Below, piece after piece: positions 46,089 to 59,880 of a DNA stretch of 64,000 bases. Below the pieces are notes generated by a model. That model was not told the DNA's origin, made no database searches, and saw only the letters and a list, made by a program, of their open reading frames with translations. The translations under genes were made by a program, and so were the position numbers. The DNA comes from Ricinus communis. Its lineage: Eukaryota > Streptophyta > Magnoliopsida > Malpighiales > Euphorbiaceae. The stretch is taken from the NCBI RefSeq assembly GCF_019578655.1, contig NC_063257.1, forward strand, positions 18,786,001 to 18,850,000, written 5' to 3'. How positions within the stretch are numbered: position 1 is the first letter of the stretch; each line of letters begins with the position of its first letter.

Positions 46089-46101
46089 TGGTATCAGAGC
46101 C
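46089..46101 (+). promoter_or_regulatory. Primer binding site, tRNA-iMet type
   Basis: TGGTATCAGAGCC four bases after the LTR end, the usual initiator-Met complement. It gives the element's + direction. Confidence 0.9.
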
Positions 46102-47030
46102 TAGGTTTAGATTTTGTTTGAACTAGGTTAGCATTCTTGGTACTGCGGAGCTAGGATTAAGTCTGTCTTTGTTTGTTTCCGTTGACTCTAGTCTTAGTGT
46201 TTACTGCTAGAGAGTCTATTATTTCTTTTTTGACTTGTGAGCTTATCTTTAATACTGTATTGAGAATAAGTGCAGTTGTGATAGTAAGGTCAAAGATTTG
46301 TGTAAGTTCTCTACTCAGTAGTGGTAAACTTTCTATTGCTAGATGTTAGAAATTGCGGTAGACTCATTGCCGTTTCTACAAGTGATTAGTGCAAACCAGC
46401 CTTAGATGTTTCGATTGTTGTTTCGGTGATAGGAAATACAGTTTAGGGTTGGTGTAGTGTGTAGTTGCAGTCATGCCATAAATTCTCTTAAAATGAGTAC
46501 TTAAAATGTATCGTCTTAATGAGTAAAGCTGACATCAGTACTTAAAATGTCATGCAGAGGTCAGAGCATTTAAGTTTGAGTTTTATGGTTGTAAGAAGAA
46601 TAAGAATTGTGGTTGGTGTGTATCTTACAGGCGCTCGGAATCCAGAGAAGCTTAAGCGAACACTACTTATTTTTCTAAGTAGAACAAAAGTGTTTTAAAA
46701 TACAACATTGCACCCAGTCCTGCAAGAAACTCATTTTGGCATTTCATTATTAGGCATGCATATTAAGTGCCGAGTCTAGTATACCATAAGCACCATAACT
46801 CATTTTCAGGATATGCATCATATATCATGCATTGCAACCCTTTGGTGATAAGGGGTATCATCACCCTAGTGCGCGATATTGTAGAATTTTATAAAAAGAA
46901 AATGACTAGAGATTTTACAATTTTATAAAGGTGTTTTTAAAGATAATAATAATTTTATTAATAATGATTATAAGTAAATAAGTAACTCTTTCAAAGTAAA
47001 TTATGTTAGCTTGAGGTTCTCTGGATAACA
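46102..47030 (+). mobile_element. Leader of the large-LTR element, truncated
   Basis: About 930 bases after the PBS (AGGTTTAGATTTTGTTTGAA onward) with no coding frame of interest, as expected for the 5' untranslated leader of plant Ty3 elements. It stops near TTCTCTGGATAACAATATAA, where satellite resumes, so gag-pol and the 3' LTR are deleted. The last about 150 bases are AT-rich and their origin is uncertain. Confidence 0.65.
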
Positions 47031-50000
47031 ATATAAGGGTTGTACTTTTTTATATGAGAAAACAACAACGTAAGAGGAGTATTCAACAATATAAGAAAGA
47101 AATCCCGTAGGAGGGGTATATTTGTGAATATCAGAAAATAACCTAGTAAGAGGGGTATATTTTTAAGTATGAGAAAATAATCCAATAATAAGGGTATATT
47201 TTTAAATATAGGAAAACAACCTCGTAAGAGGGGTATATTTGTCAATATAAGAAAACAACGCCATAAGAGGGTTAAATTTGTGATTATGAGAAAACAACCG
47301 CGTTAAAGGAGTATTTTTCTAATATGAGAAAACAACACTGTAAGAGGGATATATTTGTAAATATTAGAAAACAACACCATTAGAGGGGTATATTTGTGAA
47401 TATGAGAAAATAACCCCGTAAGACGGGTATATTTGTGAGTATGAGAAGATAACCATATAACAGGGGCATATTTTAAATATAAGAAAACAACCTCGTAAGT
47501 GGGGTATATTTGTAAACATAAGAAAACAACTCCATAAGGTGGGTATATTTATGAATATTAGAAAATAACCCCGTTAGAGGGGTATATTTGTGAGTATGAG
47601 AAAACAAACATGTAAAAGGGGTATATTTTTTAATATGGGAAAACAACCTAGTGAGTGAGGATATTTGTGAGTATGAGGAAACAACACTATAAAAAAGGTA
47701 TATTTGTAAATATGATAAATCAACCCCGTAAGAGGGGTATATTTGTGAATATGAGAAAACAACCCCATAAGATTGGTATATTTGTGAGTATGAGAAAACA
47801 ACCGTGTGAAAGGAGTATATTTTTTAATGTACGAAAGCAACCCGGTAAAGAGGGTAAAATTTGTGAATATGAGAAAATAATCCCATAAGAGGGGTATATT
47901 TGTGAATACAAGAAGATAACCCCGTAAGAGGGGTAAGTTTGTGAATTTGAGAAATAGCCGCATAAACATGGTATATTTTTTAATATGAGAAAATAATTCC
48001 GTAGGAGGGGTAAATTTGTCAATATAAGAAAATTACCTCGTAAGAAGGGTATGTTTTTTTTATATGAGAAATCAAACGCATAAGAAGGGTACGTTTTTTA
48101 ATATAAGGAAACATCCCCATAAGAGGGTTATATTTGTCAATACGTGATAACAACTCCATAAGAGGGGTATACTTGTCAGTATGAGAAAATAACCCCATAC
48201 ATCAGGGGTACAATTTTTAATATGAGAAAACAAACTCGTAAAAGGGGTATATTTGTAAACATAAGAAAACAACACCAATTAGTGGTGTATATGAATATGA
48301 GGAAACAACACCGTAAGAGGGGTATATTCATGAATATAAGAAAACAATCATGTAAGAGATATTTATCAATATTAGAGAACAACCCCTTAAGAGGTGTATA
48401 TTTATGAGTATGATAGAACAACCCCATAAAAGGTGTATATTTGTCAATATAATAAAATAACACCGTGAGGGATATATTTGTAAATATGAGAAAATAACCC
48501 CGTACGAGGGGTATATTTCTGAATATGTGAAAACAACCCCGTAAGTGGGATATATTTGTGAGTATGAGAAAAAGCCCCGTAAGAGGGGTATATTTGTGAG
48601 TATGAGAAATCAACCCCTTAAGAGGGGTATATTTGTGAGTATGAGAAAACAACCACATAAGAGGGGTATATTTGTGAATATGAGAAAACAATCCCGTAAG
48701 AGGGGTATATTTGTGAGTATGGAAAAATACCCGCATAAAAGGAATATATTTCTTCATATGAGAAAATAATCTAGGCTGTATTTTTGAGTGAGAAAACAAA
48801 CGTGTAAAAGGGATATATTTTTTCATATGAGAAAACAGCTCCGTAAGAGGGTTATATTTGTCAATATTAGAAAATAACCCCGTAAGAGGGGTATATTTTT
48901 TTAGTATAATAGAACAGTCCTGTAAAAGGGTAATATTTGTCAATATAAGAAAACAACCCCGTAAAAGGAGTATATTTGTGACTATCAGAAAACAACCCCA
49001 TAAACTGTTTAGATATTTTAATATTGGGAAAGATTCTCGTAAGAGGGGTATATTTGTCAATATGAGAAAACAACCCCGTAAGTATGGTATATTTGTGAGT
49101 ATGAGGAAACAATGTCGTAGAAAGGGTATATTTATGAGTATTAGAAATCAATATGGTAAGAGGGATATATTTAGAAAACAACCCTGTAAGAGGGGTATAT
49201 TTATGAATCTAACAAAACAACCCCGTAAAAGAGGTATATTTGTAAATATAAGAAAACATCCTCATAAGAGGTTGTATATTTGTATATATAAGAAAATAAC
49301 CCCATAAGAGGGGTATATATGTAAATATGAAAAAATAACCCCGTAAAAAAGATATACTTGTGAGTATGAGAAAACAACCCCGTAAAAGGGTTATATTTGT
49401 GAATATAGGAAAACAACCCCATTAAAGGGGTATATTTTTTAATATAAAAAAACAACCCTGTAAAAGGAGTATAATTGTCAAAAAATAGAAAACAACCCCG
49501 TAAGAGAGGTATATTTGTGAGTGTGATAGAACAATTCTGTAAAAGTTGTATATTTGTCAATATAATAAAATAACCCAGTGAGAGAGGTATATTTGTTAAT
49601 ATGAGAAAACAACCCCGAAAGAAGGATATATTTATGAATATGTGAAAACAACCTTGTAAGAAGGGTATATTTGTTAATATGAGAACACAACCCCCCTAAG
49701 ATAGGTATAATTGTGAATATGAGAAAACAACCTCGTAAGAGAGGTATATTTGCCAATATAAAAAAATAACCTTGTAAGTGGGGTATATTTTTGAGTATGA
49801 GGAGACAATACAGTAAAAGTGGTATATTTATGAATATGAGATTTCAACCCTGTATGAGGGAGAAAACAATCGCGTAAAAGGGTATATTTCTTCACATGAG
49901 AAAACAACCCCATGAGAGGGGCATATTTGTCAATATAAGAAAATAACCTCGTAAGAGGAATATATTTGTGAATATAAAAAGACAATCCTGTAACAATGGT

Positions 50001-52402
50001 ATATTGTTTAATATAAGAAAATAATCCCGTAAAAGGGACATATTTATGAATATGAGAAATTAACCCCGTAAGAGGGGTATGTTTGTGAGTATCATAGAAA
50101 AATCCCGTTAAAGGGGTAATTTATAAATATAAGAAAACAACCCATAAGAGGGGTATATTTGCGAATACGAGAAAATAATCCCGTAAGAGGGGTTTATTTA
50201 TGAATATGAGAAAACAACCCCATAATAGGGGTGTCTTTATGAGTGTGAGAAAATAACTCCATAAGTATATCTTTTAATATGAGAAAATAACCCCGTAATA
50301 GGGGTATATTTGTGAGTATGATAGAACAACCCCGTTAAGGAGTTATATTTGTCAGTATAAGAAAACAACCCGTGAGAGGGGTATAATTGCGAATACGAGG
50401 AAATAATCCCATAAGAGGGGTTTATTTGTGAATATGAGAAAACAATTCCATAATAAGAGTGTATTTATAAGTGTGAGAAAATAACTCCTTAAGAGGGGTA
50501 TATCTTTTAATATGAGAAAATAGCTCCGTAAGAGGAGTATATTTGTTAATATAACATAACAGCCATGTAAGCGGGGTATATTTGTGAGTATAAAGAAGCC
50601 ACAACATAAAAGCGATATATTTGTGAATATGAGAAATCAACCCCGTAAGAGGGTTATATTTATGAATATGAGAAAATAATCCGAAGAGGAGTATATTTGT
50701 GAGTGAGAAAACAATCGCATAACAGGGGTATATTTCTTCATATGAGACACAATCCCGTAAAAGAGGTATATAGCTTCAAATGAGAGAACAAACCCGTAAG
50801 TGGGATATATTTATGAATATGGGAAAACAACTCCGTAAAGGGGGTCTATTTTTTAATATGAGAAAATAAACTCGTAAGAGGGGTATATTTGTCAATATTA
50901 GAAAACAACTTCGTAATAGGGGTATATTTTTTAATATGATAAAATAACCCCGTTAAAGGAGTATATTTGTCAATATAAGAAATAACCCATAAGAGGGGTT
51001 TATTTGTGAATATGAGAGAATAACCACGTAATAGGGGTATATTTATGAGTGAGAAAAAAATCCCATAAGAGGGGTATAACTTTTAATATGATAAAATAAT
51101 CTCGTGAATGGGGCATATTTGTGAGTATGAGGAAACCACGACGTAAAAGCATTATATTTGCAAATATGAGAAACAACCCCCTTATTTGTGAGTATGAGAA
51201 AACCACACCATAAAAAGGGTATATTTTTTAATATGAGAAAGTAACCCCGTAAGAGTGGTATATTTGTCAATATAACAAAAGAACCCCGTAAGTGGGGTAT
51301 AGTTGTCAACATGAGAAAACAACCCCGTAAATGGGGTATATTTTTTAGTATGAGGAAAAAATCTCGTAAAAGTGATATATTTGAGAATATGAGAAATCAA
51401 ACCCATAAGAGGGGCATATTTGTAAATTTGAGAAAATAATACTATAAGTGGGATATATTTGTGAGTATGAGAAAACAATCGTGTAAAAGAGGTATATTCT
51501 TTAATATGAGAAAACAACCCTGTAAGAGGAATATATTTATGAATATGAGAAAATAACCCCATAACAGGATTTTATTTTTAATATGAGACTACAACCCCGT
51601 GAGAGTGCTATATTTGTGAATATTATACAACAATCCCATAAGAGGGGTATACTTGTCAATTGAAGAAAACGACTACCTAAGAAGAATATAATTTTTAGTA
51701 TGAGAAAATGATCCATAATTGGGGGTATATTTTTTAATATGAGAAAACAATCCCGTAAATTGGGTATATTTGTGAGTATGAGGATAAAATGCCATAAAAG
51801 TGGTATATTTATAAATATGAGAAATCAACCCGATAAGAGGGGTATGTTTTTAAATATTTGAAAACAACTCCATGAGGGGTATATTAGTGAGTATGATAGC
51901 ACAACTCCATAAAAAGGGTGTATTTTTCAATATAAGAAAACAACCCCGTAAGTGCGGTATGTCTGTGAATATGAGAAAATAACCCCATAAAAGGGGTATA
52001 TTTATGAATATGAGAAAACAATACTGTAAGAGGGGTATAGTTTTGAGTAAGATAGAACAACCCCGTAAAAAGGGTGTATTTGTCAATATAAGAAAATAAC
52101 CCCGTAAAGGGGTATATTTGTCTATATGTTTTTAAGATGAGAAAACAACCCCATAATGGGGGTGTATTTAAATATGAGAAAACAACCCCGTAAGAGGAGT
52201 TTCTTTATCAAGATAAGAATACAACCGCATAAGTGTAGTATGTTTGTGAGTATGAGGAAACAACAACGTGAAAGCGATATATTTATGAATATGATAAATT
52301 AACCCGGTAAGAGGGATATATTTGTGCATATGAGAAAACAACTCCGTAAGAGGGGTATATTTGTGAGTATGATAGAACAACCCCGTAAAAGGGGTGTATT
52401 TA
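47031..52402 (-). repeat. 39-bp satellite array, block 10 (- orientation, longest block)
   Basis: About 5.4 kb without interruption. A 245-bp series is doubled at about 50100 and 50345 and related to 36550; another series at 51200-51560 (units with AACATGAGAAAACAACCCCG and CAAATTTGAGAAAATAATAC) recurs at 55800, 57540 and 26290. The unit at 48272-48288 forms a perfect 6-bp stem, ACACCA / TGGTGT. Ends at ATTTA, the left flank of the inverted solo LTR. Confidence 0.96.
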
Positions 52403-55390
52403 TGTCACGACTCAATCTGTGGGACCGTGACTGACGCTAGGGAGTGGGTAGGTATAAGGCCACCGAAACCCATAGCAAGCCTGACATTTTGCTAACTCAA
52501 TCAAAAAATAATTCAAATTCTACCCATTATAACTATTTCATAACTAATTTTCAACCACTCAGATACTACATATTTAATTTAGTATGCCAGCTCAAATAGG
52601 CAATACATGGTTTAACATGCCAAAACAAAATAATAAATTTGAAATTATTACTGCGAAGAATCTAGAATTCTAAAAAAATTAAACATACCAATAAAATCAG
52701 TTACATTAAACCTGAAGATGAAGGAAGTCGGGCTGTTAGAGGAAAAGAACTGCGGGAAAATAACAAACACATGAAAAATAGTTAGAATTTGAGAATGTCA
52801 GTCTCGAGAGTGAGTTAAAATCATATAATCCAATCATGAAATCAACCACCTCAATAAAACATTTGTTTAATTAAAATAAAATATTAGGTCATGTGAAAAC
52901 GCGTGTCATGCCATGATTCAATAAAATATACTTTACATGCTACGACACGAGCACCTCAGTGGAACCCTAATCCCAATACCAATGGCCTTTTGGCTCTCTC
53001 ACTCCAACAGGACTGGCGCCCAAAGAGAGGAGCTCGACCAAGGTCCTTAAATCCAGTATGGTCAATTAATTTCCAATCAAGCCGGCACCCCATAGAGCAA
53101 CACTCGACTAGAGATCTTTCATCCGGCAATCAAAATCTTCGTAGCCCAGAGAGTTTCACTCAACCAGGGCAAGCCTTAAAATATTCTTTTACTACCTGTC
53201 TCAGATTTATACTGGTATGCACGCAGTCCTGATGCAACCTATCAGGTCGCAAATGTTCTACTGCCGTCTCATCCCGAGTTAACATGCAATCATAATATCA
53301 ATGATGTAGAAAATAATAGATGAATAGTAAATAGATAAATAATTCTATAAAACAGTTATTTAGATTAATAGCAAATAAATAAATAATTTAAATCTATAAA
53401 TTAATTAATTAGAATTTCTATTTAAATTTTTTTCCATGACACATGTATAACAGATATATGACTTTAACTCATAGTTCCGATGACCCGTCTTGCTCTGCTC
53501 CTAAGCCTCGGGTGGAGCGGGCTGAAATGTGGATTATCTATTCACGAGAATAATTCAGTGAATAAAAATAAAATATTTAATAAATAACCTTAGGTCTACA
53601 CTCCTAGAATTGACCGTCTAATAATTTCGACTCTGAAATTCTATGGAAAACTTGGCAGAACCTCCCCTAAAATACAGACGTTTACTCCCTGTATAACGGG
53701 TCCAGAACCTGCCAGAAATACTCCTAATATTCATCAATTAATTAAAGGGAGTCGGGCAACCAAAACTACATTATTTTTCCTGACTCCGTAACACACCACA
53801 TACCATAATTATTTTACAAATGGTCCGACATGATATTTATTTCGAAAACCAATCCACACATAATTTTTTGGTATTTATACTAATTCAACACCATCACATC
53901 CACCACAAAACAACACAATAATTAATCAATGCAAATTTTAATTAGCAATTTCTAAAATCAACAGGCTAAAAAATTACCGAGATGGTTGATAAATCGGTCG
54001 ACTCGTCTTCAGCCTCCGGAGCCCGATCGATGATCCGAGCGCGCCTACGGACTCGAAACAATGCGTAGACGATGATTCTAGCACCTAATTCTTCGATCCT
54101 ATCCCTGATCATCCGAAGAAAATCACGGACAGTTTCAACCGTCAATTTTCAAACGGAGTTCGATCGCCGTAAAATTTATGCCATTAAAAAGCTTGTGACA
54201 GGGAGAGTTCATCCATGAACTCTGATCAGCCATAACTTGCTGGAGATGGCCGAAAAAGTACAATAACTCAGCTTTCTTCCCTTCACCAAAAGTCTCTTCT
54301 CGGGCCACCATTGCTGATACTGTTGCCCCCATTAGAAAGCCCTCAAGTTGCCGGTCATTTTAAGACCGAAACCGCTACCATTGGTCTCCGGAAACGCCAT
54401 GAACGGCGTCGAAGAAGCGGCTGCCTTCTTCCCCATTTTTCGCCACCCCTCGCCACTCGCAGCTGCTACTGCACTCGCCGGCATCCCCTCTGTCTCCAGT
54501 TAGCTTCGCCGAGCCTCAGACGGGCTCACCTTCCGTTTGCTATTGAAGGCCGATCCCGAGCACTTCTCCTTCTCCTTCTTCTTCGTTCTTCCCTTTCTTT
54601 ACTTTCGTTTTCTTATCATAAATTAGTCCTCAAATTCTTACTTAACAACCATTTATTCCAAAAAATATCAGCTAAACCCTTAAACTTGATATTATCCTTT
54701 CAATCAAATCCCTAATCCTTTAATTTTGGGCTAAATTTGAATTATAGAAAAATAAAGAGTTATTTATTTCCCCTTGCTTTTCATGGTAATATTATTAAAA
54801 TGCCTCTATCGACATATTAAATTACAAAAACTCAATCATAAGATTTTCATTTAAACCCGCAATTATACTTTTAGCCCCTATCTCATAATTAATTGTCAGA
54901 TTAATCCTAAAACTTAATTAACTTAAATATTAAATTTGTTGACTATTTTTCAATTTAATCAAATAACATTTTCCAATTAAAGTTTGTCATTTTACAATAA
55001 ATTCTTTTATAAAAAAATTATTATTATTTCTTTTATAACTTTCAAATATAACATTTAATTCATATATTCGAATTGAGAGAAAATTGTCGTGTGACCTATA
55101 TATATATATATATATATATATAATAATTTATCCTCTATGGAACTCACTTAATTAATTACTTGAAAATTAAACTAATTAGATATAGTTAAATAAATTTCTT
55201 TATTTTTATCTAGCAATAAATCCTATTTTAAATCACCAAATTCAATTAATTAAAATAAAATTAAATAAAAACTCATTATTCTAGTCATATCCATTAAACT
55301 ATAAGACTTTTAGTTTTTTTTTTGTCATCATCACAATCCTTATTAATTATTATTATTATTACTACTAAAAGACGAATCTCGGGTATTACA
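52403..55390 (-). mobile_element. Solo LTR (2988 bp, reverse) of the large-LTR family
   Basis: On the + strand it begins TGTCACGACTCAATCTGTGG and ends GGGTATTACA; on the - strand it therefore runs TGTAATACCCGAG to GTCGTGACA. The 5-bp flanks ATTTA (52398-52402) and ATTTG (55391-55395) match at four of five bases and together restore a satellite GTATTTGTTAATATA word. Homologous to 43388-46084, about 290 bp longer. A (TA)n run lies at 55098-55124. Open frames inside, such as 54311-54715, cover the GC-rich LTR part and are not genes. Confidence 0.92.
55098..55124. repeat. (TA)n microsatellite in the solo LTR
   Basis: A run of about 13 TA dinucleotides within the LTR, after GTGTGACC. Purely low complexity. 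Confidence 0.95.
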
Positions 55391-58300
55391 ATTTGTTAAT
55401 ATAAAAAAATCACCCCGCAAGAGGGGTATCTTTATGATATAACAGAACAACCCTTTAACTGGAGTATAGTTATCAATATAAGTAAATAACCCCATAAGTG
55501 GGAATATTTGTGTGTATAAGGGAACAATGCTGTAAAGGGTTATAATTTGAATATGAGCAATCAACCCCGAAAAGGGGTATATTTATGAATATGAGAAAAC
55601 AACCCCGTAAGAGGGGTATATTTGTGAATATAAGAAAACAACCCCATAAGAGGGATATATTTGTGAATATGAGAAAATAACCCCGTAAAAGGGGTATATT
55701 TGTGAATATGAGAAAACAAACCCGTAAGAGAGGTATATTTGTGAGTATGAGAAAACCACACCATAGAAAGGATATATTTTGTAATATGAGAAAGCAATCC
55801 GTAACAGTGATACATTTGTCAATGTAACAAAAGAACCCCATAAGTGGAGTATAGTTGTCAATATGAGAAGACAACCCCGTAAATGGGGTATATTTTTGAG
55901 TGTGAGGAAACGATACCGTTAAAGGGATATATTTGAGAATATGAGAAATCAACCCTAGAAACGGGGCAAATTTATAAATTTGAGAAAATAACCCCGTAAG
56001 AGGGCTATATTTGTTAGTATGATAAAAACTGGAGTAAAATGGGTATATTCTTTAATATGAGAAAACAACCCCATAAGAGGTTGTGAATATGAGGAAACAA
56101 CCCCGTAATAAGGGTATATTTTTTAATATGAGACAACAACCCCGTAAGAGTGGTATATTTGTCAATATTAGAAAACAATCCCGTAAGAAGGGTTTATTTC
56201 TCAATTGAAGAAAATAACCCCCAAGAATGGTATATTTTTTAGTATGAGAAAACAACCTATAATGGGGGTATATTTTTTAATATGAGAAAACAACCTCGTA
56301 AGTTGGATATATTTGTGAGTATAAGGAAACAATGTCGTAAAAGTGGTATATTTATAAATATGAGAAATCAACCCATAATAGGGGTATATTTATGAATATT
56401 TAAAAACAACCCCGTGAGAAGGGTATATTTGTGAGTATGATAGAACAACCCCACAAAAAGGGTATTTGTGAGTATGATAGAACAACCCCATAAAAAAGAT
56501 GTATTTCTCAATATAAGAAAACAACCCCGTAAGAGGGATATATTTGTGAATATGAGAAAACAACACCGTAAGAGGGGTATATTTGTAAAAATAAGAAAAC
56601 AGCCCCATAAACGAGATTGTTTTTAATACGAGAAAATAACCCCATAATGGCGGTATATTTTAATATGAGAAGACAATTTTAATATGAGAAAGCAACCCCG
56701 TAAGAGGGGTTTATTTGTTAAGATAAGAATACAACCCCATAAATATGGGGTATATTTGTGAGTATGAGGAAACAATGATGTAAAAGCGATATATTTTTTA
56801 ATATGATAAATCAACCCGGTAATAAGGGTATATTTATGCATATAAGAAAACAACTCTGTAAGAGGGATATATTTGTGAGTATGATAGAATAACCCTGTAA
56901 AAGGGGTGTATTTATCGATATAAGAAAACAACCCCGCAAGAGGAGTATATTTATCAATATAACAAAATAACCCCGTAAGTGGGGTATAGTTGTCAATATA
57001 AGTAAATAACTCCGTAAGTGGGAAATATTTATGAGTATGAGGAAACAACACCGTAAAAGGGTTACATTTTTAAATATTAGAAATCAACCCCATAAAAGGG
57101 GTATATTTATAAATATGAGAAAACAACCCCGTAAGAGGGGTATAATTGTCAATATAAGAAAATAACCTCGTAAGAGGAATATATTAGTGATTATCCCGTG
57201 AGGGGTATATTCTTAAGTATGAATGAGATATTTAACCCCACGAGAGGCGTATATTTGTCAATATTAGAAAACAACCCCGTAAGAGGGGTCTATTTCTGAG
57301 TATGATAAAACAATCCCGTAAAAAGAGTATATTTGTCAATATAAGAAAGCGACCCTATAAGAGGTTTATATTTATGAATATAAGAAAACAACCCTGTAAG
57401 AGGGGTATATTTCTGAATATGAGAAAACAACTCCATAAGAGGAGTATATTTGTGAGTATGATAAAATAATACCATAGAAAAGGTATATTTTTTAATGAGA
57501 TAACAACCTCGTACGAATAGTACATTTGTCAACATAACAAAATAATATCGTAAGAGCGGTATAGTTGTCAATATAAGAAAACAACCCCGTAAGTGGGGTA
57601 TATTTGTGAGTAGGACAAAAAAACACTGTAAAAGGGGTATTTTTGAGAATATGAGAAATCAATGATGTAAGAGGGGCATATTTATAACTTTGTGAAAACA
57701 ACCCCGTAAGAGGGGTATATTTCTGAGTATGAGAAAACAACTGCCTAAAAGGGGTATAGTTTTTAATATGAGAAGACAATCCCGTAAGAGGGATATATTT
57801 ATGAATATGAGAAAACAACCCCATAACAGGGGTATTTTTTTAATATGAGTAAACAATCTCATAAGAGGGGTATATTTATCAATTGAAGAATACAACCCCG
57901 TAAAAGGAATATATTTTTTAGTATGAGAAAATAACCCATAATGGGGGTATATTTTTTAATATGAGAAAAGAACCCCGTAAGTTAGGTATATTTGTGAGTA
58001 TGAGGAAACAATATCGTAAAATGGTAAATCTATAAATATGAGAAATCAACCCCATCAGAGGAGTATATTTCTAAATATTTGAAAACAACCCCGTGAGAGG
58101 GGTATGTTTGTGAGTATGATAGAACGATCCCGTAAAATGGATGTATTTGCCAATATAAGAAAACAACCCTATAAGAGAAGCATATTTATGAATATAAGAA
58201 AACAACCCCATAATGGGGGTATATTTTTTAAGATGAGAAAATAACCCCATAATGGGGGTATATTTTTTAATATGAGAAAACAACCCCGTAAAAGGGGTTT

Positions 58301-59880
58301 ATTTGTTATGATAAAAATACAACCCCATAAGTGGGAAATATTTATGAGTGTGAGGATACAACAACGTAAAAGTGATATATCTGTAAATTTGAGAAATCAA
58401 TCCCATAAGATTGGTATATTTGTGAATATGATAAAACAACTCCGTAAGAGGGGTATACTAATGGATATGAGAAAACAACCCCATAAGACTGGTATATTTG
58501 TGAGTAATAGAAAAAAAACCCATAATAGGGGCATATTTTTTAATACAAGAAAATAATCGTGTAAGAGGGGTATATTTGTCAATATTAGAAAACAACCCTG
58601 TAAGTGGGGTATATTTGTGAATATGAGGAAACAACCCTGTAAGAGGCGTATATTTGTCAATATCAAAAAAATAACCCAGTAAGAGGGATCTATTTGTGAG
58701 TATGATAAATCAACCCCATAAAATGAGTAAATTTGTCAATAGAAGAGAACAATCCGTAAGATGAGTATATTTGCGAATACCAGAAAAAAAACCCCGTAAA
58801 GGGGGTTTATTTGTGAATATGAGAAAACATCCTAGTAATGGGGATATATTTGTGAGTATGATTGAACAATCCCGTAAAACGGCTATATTTGTAAATATAA
58901 GAAAACAACACTGTAAGAGGGGTATATTTGTGAATATGAGAAAGCAACCCCTTAAGAGAGGTATATTTGTGAATATGATTAAACAACCTCGTAAATGGGG
59001 TATATTTGTGAATGTGAGAAATCAACCCCGTAAGCGGGGTATATTTGTGAATATAAGAAAACAACCCCGTAAGAGTGATATATTTGTGAGTATGAGAAAA
59101 TAACCGCATAAAAGGAATATAGATTTTAATATGAGAAAACAACCTCATAAGAGGGGTATATTTGTCAATATTAAAAAACAACCCCATAAGAGGGTAATTT
59201 TTATGAATATGAGAAAATAACCCCATAAGACGGGTATATTTTATAGTATGAGAAAATAACCCTATAATGGGGGTATTTTTTAATATGGGAAAATAACCCC
59301 ATAAGAGGGGTATATTTGTCAATATAAGAAAACAACCCCGTAAGTGGGGTATATTTGTGAGTATAAGGAAATAACGCCGAAAAGGAGTATATTTGTGAAT
59401 ATGAGAAATCAACCTCGTAAGAGGGGTATATTTGTGAATATGGAAAAACAACCCCGTAACGGGAGTATATATTTTAATATGAGAAAACAATCCCGTAAGA
59501 GGGTTATATTTGTGAGTATGAGAAAATAATCGATTAAAAGGAGTATATTTCTTTCTATAAGAAAACAACCCTGTAAGAGGAGTATGTTTGTCAATATAAG
59601 AAAATAACCCCATAAGAGGGATATTTTGTGAATATGAGAAATTAACCCCGTAACAGGGGTCTATTTCTTAATATGAGAAAATAACCCCATAAAAGGGGTA
59701 TATTTGTCAATATTAGAAAATAATCCCGTAAGACGGGTATATTTGTAAGTATGATAGAACAACCCCGTAAAAGGGTTATATTAGTCAATATAAGAAAACA
59801 ATCGCGCAAGAGGGATATATTTGTCAATATTAGAAATGAACCCCGTAAGAGGGGTATTTTGGTGAATATTAGAAAACAAC
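55391..59880 (-). repeat. 39-bp satellite array, block 11 (- orientation)
   Basis: About 4.5 kb. From about 57197 to the end it parallels block 6 in unit order and in private variants, then both run into the same rearranged Ty3 element. The unit at 57430-57445 has ACTCC / GGAGT paired changes. A run at 55560-55740 consists of nearly identical units, indicating recent local expansion. Confidence 0.96.

Noticed and set aside
54311..54715. 134-codon frame rich in Ser/Leu/Arg
   Set aside because: It lies inside the reverse solo LTR 52403-55390, in the GC-rich part shared with related LTRs; no domain is visible.
5278..59880. Telomere-like or rDNA spacer repeats
   Set aside because: The unit has no TTTAGGG-type motif and no rRNA gene is present in the window.
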